From the NCBI RefSeq assembly GCF_051020955.1, contig NC_135014.1, forward strand, positions 4,410,501-4,474,500: a DNA stretch of 64,000 bases. The letters are read 5' to 3'. Within the stretch, counting starts at the first letter, position 1. Every line of letters starts with the position of its first letter. Source of the stretch: Megalopta genalis. Lineage: Eukaryota; Arthropoda; Insecta; Hymenoptera; Halictidae. The position numbers and the translations under genes were made by a program. The notes beneath the pieces were generated by a model. That model searched no databases. It was not told where the DNA came from and saw nothing but the letters and a program-made list of their open reading frames with translations. Shown piece after piece: positions 1 to 12,444 of the stretch.

Positions 1-1414
1 GCGATACAAAAATGTTTTTTGTCGCATCTCATGCGGAATTTTCGTTTTGTTCGCAAAACCCACGTACGCGTGTATTTTGTGTGTGTGTGTGTGTGTGTTT
101 TTTTAGTTCCTCGCGATTCTCGCTACTAAAAGTACGCACGATTTTTCCGTATATTTTCCTGTGTTACTTTTCCTTTTTTTTCTTTTTTTTTTGTTCGTAC
201 GCGTTCGCGTGAAAACGGACTTTCTACAAAATGGCGGCGAGGGCTCGTTGTCCGAGGGGTTCCGTCCGGCTAGCGGGCCCCTGCGTTCTTGGAACAGCTT
301 CTTAATATGTTTCCTTTTATTTCATCTTCGCTAACACGCCCTTAACTAGGTTCCTTATTATCGTAAGACGGACAGGACTTCCGGAAGTCGATCGACACGG
401 GACGCAATTCGCTAAAATCGTCGCTGGACCGCGAGAAATCGCGCGATTTTCGCGGCGAAGTTTTTCCAAAAGATCGTGAATCGCAACATTCTACGATCTT
501 CTACCGTTTCGAAATAATTTTGATTCCAACACCGGTAAGTTTAACCTCTGTCAGGGCATTTTATAAGCAAGAAAATGTACAATGACGTGCCACGGTTCAA
601 TTTGTTAATAATCTATTAAATGCAAACGAACGCGCGATGTTGCAAGTATTGCTGCGATCATGGCGATGTTAGAGCTGGTAGTTGGTAGAAAAATATATTT
701 ATCGCGAACAGTTTAATCCTAGAAATGAAACTTCTATTTATCCGACTGTTGGCACGGACTTCCGTAGATTATTAGAAGATGAATGTCCAGTTCGAGGTTT
801 CGAGTTCCGTGTCGATCGCTTCTAAACCGAGTCGACTAATATCGTTCGAGCCACTTTAACAGATAAAAGAAGTTAGTCTCGATAGAGAGATCATCGGTCG
901 CATTCGCGATCGTTAGGCTGTTGACCAGCGTTTCCGTTGAACCTCTGAAATATTGTCATGGCGGTCCTCCCGAATACTTGTAACAAAATATGGTTCACAG
1001 ATCCGTTCCTGCAATATTTATTTATTTAATTCGTCTACAATTCTAATATCTTCCGAGGACTGCTTTCTTTCTTTTTTTTTCGCGTGGGAAGGACCGATAC
1101 CGTCTCACGGTTTCAGAAACGCTGGATTAAGCTAGTTCGAATATTGAATGTCTTCACTGTCGTTGCAAGAGTAGTCTCGGTAGGAATAGTAAAAAAGTAT
1201 AGCGTTCTCTCGAAAGGAAAATTGCGATTCTCCGGCTACCAGTGTCAAGTAAACATCAAAAGTTTCTATCCTGCTATACAGCGTCGATCAAACGGAACAT
1301 CGATGATTAATATTGTCGTTAGCGGTGCGAACATCGGTATCGCTCGATCCGAGCATGCTGTTCGCGTTACAGCGACTTAACAAACAAGGCGCACGCGTCA
1401 TATTATCGTTAAGA
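1..1414. other. Region downstream of Corin; possible plus-strand 5' exon
   Basis: No protein-coding frame with a recognisable family was found. Position 229 begins AAAATGGCGGCGAG, which resembles a YY1/Pho-type promoter element. A strong donor-like GTAAGT starts at 534 on the plus strand after a CpG-rich stretch. Together these could mark the first, mostly untranslated, exon of a plus-strand or antisense transcript. No downstream plus-strand exon was recognised, so this is only a possibility. A T/G-rich simple repeat lies at about 79-100. Confidence 0.25.
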
Positions 1415-1420
1415 TTTATT
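1415..1420 (-). terminator. Candidate polyadenylation signal of Corin
   Basis: The minus strand reads AATAAA here, 31 nt after the stop codon at 1452-1454. It would give a very short 3' UTR. Further AATAAA-like hexamers lie in the AT-rich stretch near 1016-1026 and could serve a longer 3' UTR. Confidence 0.4.
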
Positions 1421-1451
1421 GTCTTACGTTAACGATCCATCCGATCAAGCC

Positions 1452-1715
1452 TTACCGATCCGATCGCGACTGGACGATTTTTGAAATCGTTCCGGTCGGC
1501 TTTTGCGTAGCTTTTTTATGGTGGCTTTTGCCCATACCGTAGTCGCCGTACGTCGCCATCACCTGGCGAATCCATGGCACGTATTTCGGCACGTAGGCGT
1601 AGACCCCGGGCAACTTTGGGTGGGCACACTTTATCCCCCAACTCACGATGCCACCTACGAACCATTTGTCTTTCTCGTTTTCGTCCTCGCAGAGCAGGGG
1701 ACCTCCGGAGTCGCC
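1452..1715 (-). CDS. Corin: Corin exon 18: protease active-site serine and C terminus
   Basis: Encodes residues 1084-1170. It opens in phase 0 with GDSGGPLLC, which contains the catalytic S1086, and continues through SWG and the GVY motif typical of trypsin C termini. A basic tail of about 35 residues follows the last helix (WIRQVM). The acceptor is TTTTCCAG just before GGCGAC. The stop codon TAA is at 1452-1454. Confidence 0.95.
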   Translation of the reverse strand, partial: GDSGGPLLCEDENEKDKWFVGGIVSWGIKCAHPKLPGVYAYVPKYVPWIRQVMATYGDYGMGKSHHKKATQKPTGTISKIVQSRSDR

Positions 1716-4700
1716 CTGGAAAATGGATGTTACATGTTAAATCGTATTTTAGAACGTACAAGCAACATTTTTGATCAGTTCAGTGTCGAATAGCCAACGG
1801 GATGCCATGGACATTTATGAACGCGAAGTGTCACAATTTCCGAGGGTTTCTGGAACGAAACAAGTCACAAATTTGGCTCGGCGGTGGAAATGGTTATTTT
1901 CGGAGGCTTTTTTGGAATGGAAACGGTCGCGAATTCTAAGACATTGGAAAGAAAGAAGCGACGAATTCTAAAGGTCTTTCGAACGTAACAAATTCTAGAA
2001 GATCTCTGGATTGAGAAAGATCGCGCATTGTAGGGGTGCCAACAATTCGAAGAATCACAGAGTCTAGGCATCTTCGAAATGGGAAAGGTCGCAAATTCTA
2101 CGACTTCTTGAAGCCTTAGCTACGTATACGGCCGCGAACTCTGATTACCGACTCCGAGAAACGCCAAGAATCTATTGTTTCCAAGATGAATTTACCTGGC
2201 AAGCATCTTTCCCACCATCAGGGTAGCCGGCGCAGATCATTCCGTCGGTCACGTTCAACTCTTTATACGCTAGCCACGAATTGCAAATCTCTCTATTCAA
2301 GACTGGCACTCGTACCTCATTCACTGCCAGCTCGTACTCGGACGCTGCGAGATAATTCCAACCCATGAGCGAATCATATAAATTAGACCGAAAAATTAAA
2401 CGAGACGAAAAAAATGGTACAACCGAATAAATTGTACCGTACGTACTGTCGGAGTCGTTCTTCTTGCCCCAACCGATCACTGTGCACACAGTTCCAGGAA
2501 CGAGGACCTTGTCTGCCGATGGCAGACAAACCGGCCTCAAGTCGTCGTGGAACTGCACTCGTTTCTCCAGCTGGCAAAAGAACGCGTTTCAAGAGAATTT
2601 CACGACAACAGTAGTTCGTTTCTAATCACTCGTCTTCTCGAGGCCAATCGAGCGGTTTAGAATCATAGTGCTGTAGGTTTAGCGTTAAAACACGAGAAAT
2701 CTCCTGAACGGTCGTTTAAGTGTTTTAAGACACGATTGAACATTTTCGAGAATATGACTTATTATCATTCGAATCCACTCGATTATATCAATCGACGAAA
2801 ACAAAAATGTAGGACGAAGCTTTCCACCTGGAACAGAGCCACATCGTTGTCGTGAGCGATGCCTAGGTTGTAATTAGGATGGGACACCACGTTCTTCACC
2901 TTCAGCTTTTGACTATAATAGGTGTGCGAGTGTCTCCTAGTGATCCCCAGCTGTATCGTCCAACCAGATACATCGGAGCGGCTGTGACTAAACAGCATCA
3001 GAAACGATCATTCAAGAACAGGGCCGGGGAAAAATAGGTTTTTGAAATAGCAAATGGACTACAAATATCTGTATCTTTTCATGTAATACAGAATGGCGAA
3101 TAAAATTGCAGCGGACCCGCAACGTGGGATATATATATATATAAATTATTTTATATATATATATATATATAAATTATTTTTATATTTATATATATTATAT
3201 TTATTATTATTATTATTATATATATAAGTTCATTTGCCAAATTCTGTATTACACGAGAAGATACAAACTATTTCAAACATCTATTTTTCCCCAGCCCTGT
3301 TCAAGGGAAATAAAGGACCGGACGCTTTCAGATTCAATTTACGGATAGAAAGGAGAGATAAATGGTTAATCGACTCACTTTCCAACACAGTGACTCGCGG
3401 TCAGAATCCACTGGTCAGCTATCAAGACCCCGGCACAATAAAACACCTGTTCAGGCCCACCAAGAAGCGCAGCTAAAAACGGCCAGTCGCCCGGCGCTGA
3501 TTCGACGCCACCAACGATCCTCGTCTGCACCCTCGAATTCCCGTACACCGATCTCCTTTGCCCGCAAGCTGCAGCATTAATGATGCCTTTCAATTGTCGC
3601 GGCAATGCCACTGCTGCAGATTTACACTCATACACGAAAGTATTCGAACGCTTACGTTTCTGACATCCAATTAATAACATATATGTGTTAAACCGAAGTA
3701 TTTGATATAATATGGCACATATAACAAGGGTTGGGTCTTAAGACTGCGTGAGCAAAATTAGAAAATAATTCAACAATATATAGCGTTTTTACAATACATT
3801 TATTGTAAACACGTACCAGAAATGGCTCACAAAAGTATTCGAACGAAACAATTAACAGTTATTTAAATTGTACGATTAAAGGTTTTAATAGGAAGTTGAT
3901 CCAACTTTTGCTTTTATGACAGCCCTAAGTCTGTTTTCCATCGAGTGGAACAACTTGTGTTCATCGATGAGATAATGGATAAAACGAAATACTTAAAAAT
4001 TTTGCAAGAAAATTTCAAAAGCAGTGTATCAAAATTGAATTTACTTAGCGATTATTGGTTTCGGTCTGACAATGATCCGAAGCATACCGCTAAAATAGTC
4101 AAAGAATGGGTATTATATAGCGATCCACACGTGGTGCCACATCCACCGCAAAGTCCCGATTTAAACCCCATTGAACATTTATGAGATGAAGTAGAAAGAT
4201 GATCAAGAAATACGATTATTACTTCGAAAGAAGCGTTAAAAAGGAAATATTATTGAAATATGGCAATCGATAGATGCAAATGTTACTTCTAAGTTGGTCC
4301 ACTGTAAAAACGCTATATATTGTTGAATTATTTTCTAATTTTGCTCACACAGTCTCAAGACCCATCCCTTGTTATATGTGCCATATTATATCAAATGCTT
4401 CGGTTTAACACATATATTTTATTAATTGGATGTTAGAAACGTAAGCGTTCGAATACTTTCGTGTACGAGTGTACGTTCGATATAGTTTATGCTACCGTAT
4501 TCCGAGCATGTGAGCTCCACCGTGGGGTAAGGCTGCTGATCAGTGATGCACTCTTGGAACTCCTTCAGCATGTTCACCTGCGAGGAATTGGCGCCCCTTC
4601 GCGTGAGATTGGTGCCGTGCTCCGTCAATCTGGACGAATTTGCCACTCTGCGACAGAAGCGGAAGTCCATGTTTCTACTTCGTAGAATTGTTGCATTTCG

Positions 4701-7700
4701 TATGTTGCACCTTCGATCGGAAACTTGTATCCAAGTCTTTCCCTGATCGGAAACTATTTTTTTTCCGTGCAAGATTTTGTTTTTCCCTCGATATTGTCAA
4801 TGAGAATATAAATGAAAGAGTTCGTATTATATTTTGTGCTTAATTATTTCTTATAAAAATCCCCTACATTCTTGATCGATTTTAATTATACACAATAGCA
4901 CTTCAAAGTCCCGAAACACGACAGTTTTTCGTAAAATTTCGTAAGGAAGTACAAAGTATCCTTGATAGCTGTAGATCAAGAAGTTCAGGAAAGAGAGGAA
5001 TCGGTGCGAATCTCGTGGGAATTGTTCTCTTACTTGTATCCAAGCTTAGCGCAGATTCTTTTCGCGGAGTCCGTTTCCCAGTGAGAGATACAGGCCGGCA
5101 TGAACTTGCCCACTTCGGCGTGAAACACCTCCAGTCTTCCTTTAGCTATGTCTCCGTTCCTTATGCTGACTCTCACTGGAACGACAACCATAACGACACA
5201 GTTAAAGAAAATTTGCGAAAAACTTTGATAATAAATATTGATAATTAGGAAGGGTAGAGAAGGAAGAAATAAGGATTCAAGGTAAAAAGGGTGGGAAAAC
5301 TCTCACTGGAATGACAACCATAATTGGTAGACGGCGGATACATATATATAATATATAATAATATAATATTATATTATAATATTATAATATATAATAATTA
5401 TATTATAATATTATATTATTATATAATTACGATATGATTATAAATTAAAAAATTCCCTTCCGTAAATCTTGTATTAAACACTGTACGATTTTTATAATCC
5501 ATATTATAACATATGATTAAATAGAAAAGTTTCTCAAGGTTTTTTTCAGCTGGCGAACGAACACAGAAACATATTTACTATGCCAGAAACCGTAAAGGAG
5601 AAAATCAGAGAAATCAGTTCTGGCGTTAAAGAACGTGTCTGGCCACGAAAAGTTGTGCTTACAACAATAGCGTTCGTCCTGTCCCCAAGGACAGTTCATG
5701 ATCCCGTCGCACACGTGGTTCGTGGAGATGCAAGACTTCTCGCCGCAGTGCCACGGCGAATTCGAGACGTTGTTCTTCGCCAGGATCGGCTTCTTCACGA
5801 TCTTCGTGTTGAGCACCGATCCTCCGACAGCAGAAGAGGCGCTGCAATCCGCGCAGTACATTTCGTCGCTGTTATCGGCACAGTCCAAGTGGCCGTCGCA
5901 TTTCCAGTCGAGCGGAATACATTTGTTCCCGTCGCATTGAAAACCGCTGGGGCATGCTGTGCAACGCGGAGAAACATGTATCAGACGCAACAATCAACGT
6001 GAAAGCCTCCCCTCCACCCCCCCCCCCGAAGTCTTGCGAACTTCTTGCAAATTTTTTAACTATTACAGGAAGGAATTCTCCGATGAAAGAAACAGAAGGA
6101 AAACAATCAACTGGATCGGACAAATAGTTTTCGAGAGCAAATTTACGAGTGTGGCCTATTTTCGTCGAAATGGAAAGTGGTGGATTTGCGAAATTTTTCG
6201 CGAAATGACACGTTGAACGTTAGTAGATTTTAGAATTTTTTCAAGTATAATATAATAGTAATACAGCAATATAATATAATATAATATAATATAATATAAT
6301 ATAATATAATATAATATAATATAATATAATATAATATAATATAATATAATATAATATAGTATAGTATAGTATAGTATAGTATAGTATAATATAATATAAT
6401 ATAATATAATATAATATAATATAATATAATATAATATAATATAATATAATATAATATAATATAATATAATATAATATAATATAATATAATATAATATAGT
6501 ATAGTATAGTATAGTATAATATAATATAATATAATATAATATAATATAATATAATATAATATAATATAATATAATATAATATAATATAATATATATTATA
6601 TATATACATTTTTTATTTAAAAATTGTTCAAGTTATGGAGATTTTCTCTTAAGAAACGATTGAATCAATCAAATAAGCTGGATCGGCCGCATATGTCGTA
6701 CAAAACAATTGCGAAATCAAATGAATTAAAACATGAAATTTTGCAGCATCCAGCTTATTCGCCGGATCTTTCGCCAACCGACTTTCATCTTTTCAAACGT
6801 TTAGAACAGTTTTTACGGGCTAAACAGTATGAAAACGAAGACAGTCTGAAAAATTCCATGTTGGAGTTCATTGATTCTAAAGATCAGAATTTCTTTAAGA
6901 CAGGCATCTATGCATTAAAATCTCGTTGGGAAAAGTGTATCGAAGCGAATGGAGCATACTTTGATCAAATAAACAGCTTTTGAAAAAAGACATGCAGTTT
7001 TATAATATTCGCATAAAAATCCGACATTTCAAACGCGCACCAACCTGATAGTTTCCCAGATAAAAATTCGTAAACGCAGCCTGTTTCTGCAGGCGTAGTT
7101 TTCAATTTCGAATAACACCACTGGTATCGACAACGCACTTTCTCGTGCATGACACATTAACTAAAATAAAGGAAACGATATAAACTGTATCCTCCGATGA
7201 TACATTGACCAGTCCACCGCAAAGCCAATTTGATATCGCACAGTTTTTCAGCACGTGGCAATAGAAAGAGTAAATACGAAGAATATTGAACCCGCTGTCT
7301 ATGAATATTCAGAAACGCTCGTGTTTGCCGGGCGCTTTAATTTCAGCGCGTGTCGGTGAATTAATTCCAATCGAACATTTTTACGCGTCCGTTGTTTCTG
7401 AGCAAGTGGAATAATTGTGAGATAAACGTTTGATCGTAAACTGGTAAATATTGAATCGCTTCTGAAATGGAGACGTGCGCGTGCAACGGCGATCGGGGCA
7501 AGGTAACAAATGGAGAGCCAGTCGCACGGTTTGGTCCTTTTTAATTAAATATCGGCAAGATATGCCTGACGTTCGTTTTTTACCTTTTCAGACGAGTTTT
7601 GACTCGCAGTTTCAAATTTTATTCGTCTTAAATTTTCTTTATTACATTCTACGACTTTACGAAAGCTTCGAACTACAGTAATGTCTCCCTTACCGACGCT

Positions 7701-9525
7701 CAGATTGTGCACAGAAATGGACAATTTGGGAAGAGGAGTAATTCGGCGACGATTTAATTACACTGGGTCGAAATGATCGTGTAACTGAATTAAAAAATTT
7801 AAATTGGCTAATTTAAAAATTCGCGCAGTCACACTCGAGTGTGAAACGTTTGGTATTAAGGAAAAGCAATGGGCTCGGAAGGATCGTTACGACGAACGTC
7901 AACTTCTCCGTTTCCGTTCCACGAAATAAATGACACCGATTCCACGGAGATTTTATGACGGTTGGTGCGACAGTACTAAATCGGTTTCTCCGTTAAGGGA
8001 ATTACTGTTACGAGGTTCATTCCCGGTTGATAAATGTCCGAACGATATAAATACATAACGACGTCTGTTCAAGATGTATAACCGGCCGCGGTGAACTCCG
8101 CAAAGCGTCCCGGCGCCGAAGATTGCCCGTCGTCTGATCGTTTAATATAGATTTTGCAATTATGGTTCCATTAGTGGCGGCACGTGCGACGTATCACGCA
8201 CGCGAAATCGCAGCGTAAGCTGCAATCTACCAAATACGCGTACTGGACTATTATGTTTGCTGATTTATCAGAATGAAAACGAATATTTTTAATGGATATT
8301 AAAAATTTTATATCATTAAAATTATATTAAAAATTAATTTTATTATTATACAGTAATTTCTCCCTAATTCGCAGAAAAATGGACACTTTGGGAAGAGGAG
8401 ATATCGATTATTCGAGCCTTGCGTCTTGTTTTCATAGTTGTTGTCAATCGGTAATCGTGTCTCCTCTTCCCAAATTGTCCATTTTTCTGCGCAATCTGAG
8501 CGCGAATTAGGGAGACATTACTGTATTTCTAAACAAAGAATTCTAGTGGCGCAAACTTGTAGTTAGATTATGTAAAAATGCGTATCTCGTTTTAGTTGTT
8601 ACCTAAGAAATAATTTCTCAAGACGTATAAGAAAGCCAATTTTTATCCAGTCCTACTTCCAATTTGATTTTGAAGAAGTTTGCAGCATGTGTCGGATGCT
8701 TTAAGGTTGCTCTGGAAAGAGCGTCCTGAACGTTTGTAGTCATTTGTTGTTAAAACTTCCTTAAATCGAAGACGTCTGTCCTTTTGCTCGGTTTAAATTC
8801 ATTTATACATGAAACTCGGCTTTCATTCAAAAATTTGATCACACATCGTAATAAATAGTTTCTATTGAAAAAGAAACTTTAGCCTCTGACAAAAAGTAAT
8901 CTGTAGTTTACTTAGGACTGAGATTCGAAAATATCAGTTTACATTTCCACCGGTCCCGTCAGCCCGCACCGATGGTGATGTAAACTGTATATGAGCCGTT
9001 TATTTTGAAAGTGGCATCAGTCACTTTGTTTTTAAGTCGATATATTTAAGGGTTTGCGTTTTAACAGGTTTAAAATATGGATGCTAACTTTCGAGAAGAT
9101 TTACTTGTACTCGTTATCTCAGGATACTGATATTTTTCTCAGTATAAATAATTAATTTGAAGCAACTTCTTCCTTTACAAAAATGTTCTCCGCGACACCG
9201 TTAACGAGTTATTAACGAAAAACAGCGACCAATAAGAATCGAGTACGGCTGACGCGAGGCGGCCCATCCAACCAGCGCGCGAAGCCCAGTTCCGCTCATT
9301 GGCTCGGTCGCCTCGCGCCAGCCGAGCTTGCCTCTCATTGGTCACTGTTTTTCGTTAATAACTCTTTAACGGTGCCTCGGAGAAAATTTTTGCAAAGGAA
9401 AAAGTTGCTTCGAATGACCCGAGGAACCCGCCACTTTCGGATTGCGAGACATTTTTGGGACACCCTGTATAAGCAGGCGATTTTCAGTCGCTGGTCTCTG
9501 TTGAATTTGGTCGCTCAGTCATTTC

Positions 9526-9606
<81 letters not shown>

Positions 9607-11239
9607 CTCTCAAATAAAAGTAAAAATAAAAGTTTTAACAAAAAGAATTAATATCATATTCATTCGAGAAATAATCCAAGCCATAATCCCAACAGTTTCA
9701 TACCTAATTAGAAATCATTGATAGAATGATCATGTTTAGCAACAAGTAAAGGAACAAGAAACGACAGAAACGAAGCAGAGAAATAAGATAGATCAAGATA
9801 CCGTATCAAAACCTTGGAGGAACGCCGTATTTATTATATGCGTGAAAGAACAACCAGTCGAAACGTGAATAAACAACCGGATACACGAACCGTCAAACGA
9901 AATTTGGAGAAAGAGTGAGGGCACGTCGGCGAAGTAGTAAATTCGCCGACTGTACGACTCGTAGTGGTCATTAACTGGGAGAAACGTGTTAGCCGAGCCA
10001 TTTTCGACCGGCGGTAAATTCGGTTTAGGGGACGGGACAGGTTCTAAATTCCTCGGAGATCGTCCCGGAGACGTTGGAGTCGCGATCAAATGTCGTGCAA
10101 AATGTTGAAACCGTGGGACGTCGCGTCGCGTCGCGTCGCGTCGATCGATTCCGTAGCGAGGCCCGTAATCAAAGCGCAATTTAGTCTTAATTGACCGCGA
10201 GCGTAAATGAATCGGTTTATTAGCGGTGCCGACCGATTCTCGATTGCGCCATTCGTACGCCGGCAATCGATAGCCGAGACTTTTCAGCTCTTGAAACGCC
10301 GATATTCGATTCGGTAATTGCGCCGCGTGACACGGACTGCGATCGTTTAATCTTCCCGGTGTCCGACCGAACTCGGGCTCTACCACTGAATCAGGGAAAT
10401 TGCGATGGAGCTGCCGAAATTGTCCCTTTTAGACGATTCGAAAGGCTTCGATTGACTGATACGAGCAACGCATAATCGGATTTATAATCTTCGCTCTCTA
10501 AGAGACCTCTAAGCAACGTCGCACGGTGGTCGATTTTTACCTAAAAAACAAAAATTGTATTTCGAAAGAATTTTTTTACAAGCGATTAAAACACTGCATT
10601 TTGTTTTCATTATTCTATTCCAACAAAAACCGAAATGTGTGTACTAGTAATATAAAATGAGAAAATATGTTTTTTTCCCGTTTGTTGTATGGAAACCGAC
10701 CACTGTGCGTCGGCAAGAACGAAAACGAATGTTTCTAACGAATTCTTTTAACGAATGTTTCTGACGAATTTGCCGAAATTGTCCCCGTACAGACGATCCC
10801 AATATAACTTCGATTTGACTGTTACAGCAACTGATAATTAGATTTATATATTTCGCTCTCAAAGAAAAGCTTTGTATCTTGAATTTTGTAAGACGCCTTC
10901 GAATGGTTAAGGAAACTCCTTTCGTTTTAATTGACCGTACCAGAGAAATTATATTTACCGTTTTCTCCGTTGATGGGAACGATTCGATAAATGCTCCGAT
11001 AATTCAATCCTTCGTTGATCGTAATCTGATAACTGCAATGTCGATATTTATTGCATTTGTAGTCTCCCAAGCAATATAACTTAATGAGTGGAACGGGGGC
11101 TAATAGGTCCTCAGAATTACCAATCGTTGCATTCATAGTTTACAAAAATGTTCCAATCTCGGATGATTTCTCAAAGTTATTTCGCTTTGATTTTAAACAC
11201 TTCGATCTACTTTGTCCGCTCTGCTTGTTATCATCTGTT

Positions 11240-11295
<56 letters not shown>

Positions 11296-12356
11296 TTCAA
11301 AAACTGTTGAAACTCTTCTAAATCGTTGTTAAACGAAGCAGTGTTACTTTCGAATGTTTCATGTCAACTGTCACTAAAACAGCTGTTTTTAGAAACTAAA
11401 GCTAAGGTTAAGTAAATTAACCCTTTACACTCCGCTGTTCCCTCTCGTGGGACATCGTAATTCTAGCATATCACTCGGATGTCCCCTCTCGTGGGACATT
11501 CAAGTTTATTAGTGATTACGGGGAATTCAGTTATTTCAGCGCAACATTTTGTACCTATGAAATTTTCCACCTATGTATTTATTCGTATTTTTTATTAGAA
11601 CAATGGCGAAACGTTCAAACACGAATGAGTCTCATGACACAAGTGGTAGTGAAGATGAGCTCCGGATAGACGTTTAAACAGATATGTTAGAAATGTTACA
11701 CAGAAATGTTAGTCTATCGTTTTGATAGCAGCGATAGTGATATCGTCCAAGCAACAAGGCGACGAGAGAAAGAGTTCGCATAGATAGCGATTACAACAAC
11801 GAAACAAAATTATAAAACAAACGATAACAAAATTATAAAAAATAAAATATTGATTTTTTTGCAAATTTCTCGATTTCAGCCAAATTCATATAAGTCCAAT
11901 ATCATTATAATATGTTAGTTAGTTCCAAAAGCATACTAAATAATACGAGGGTCTGTAAATGCCCGTTTCTGCCGAAAAGTGGCGCCGAGTAGCTGCTAGC
12001 CAACGTCCAGAATGGTTCGGAGTGCTAAGGGTTAAAGGTTTCGTCTGCGCATTTTTCTCGAAAGAGGAACCAAAGCTTCGAAACTTCTTAAAACAATATT
12101 CCAAACACAACGCAATTTTTCTGTTACCCATCAACGATCAAGCGAGTTTTACGAGCGGCCATCTGATCAGTGCCGGATTATATCACTGGCACGAGCGAAA
12201 CGAAGAGCCGAACGGATCCGATGATCCAAGAACACGTCCGGAACAATAAACGGAGCCTGGACAATTAAGGAAACGGCATTAGATCGCCGGGAAACGAACG
12301 GAGAGAGTCGTGCGATCGAGCCCCGGCGGCCTGTCAACAATGGGGAAAGCACTCCA

Positions 12357-12444
<88 letters not shown>

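Noticed and set aside
2172..2558. A single 128-codon protease frame covering exons 16 and 17
   Set aside because: The middle ~34 codons do not fit a trypsin domain and are bounded by clean GT and AG sites; intron 16 explains them.
6241..6609. 122-codon minus-strand frame of repeated IILYY
   Set aside because: Translation of a pentanucleotide satellite without stops; not a protein.
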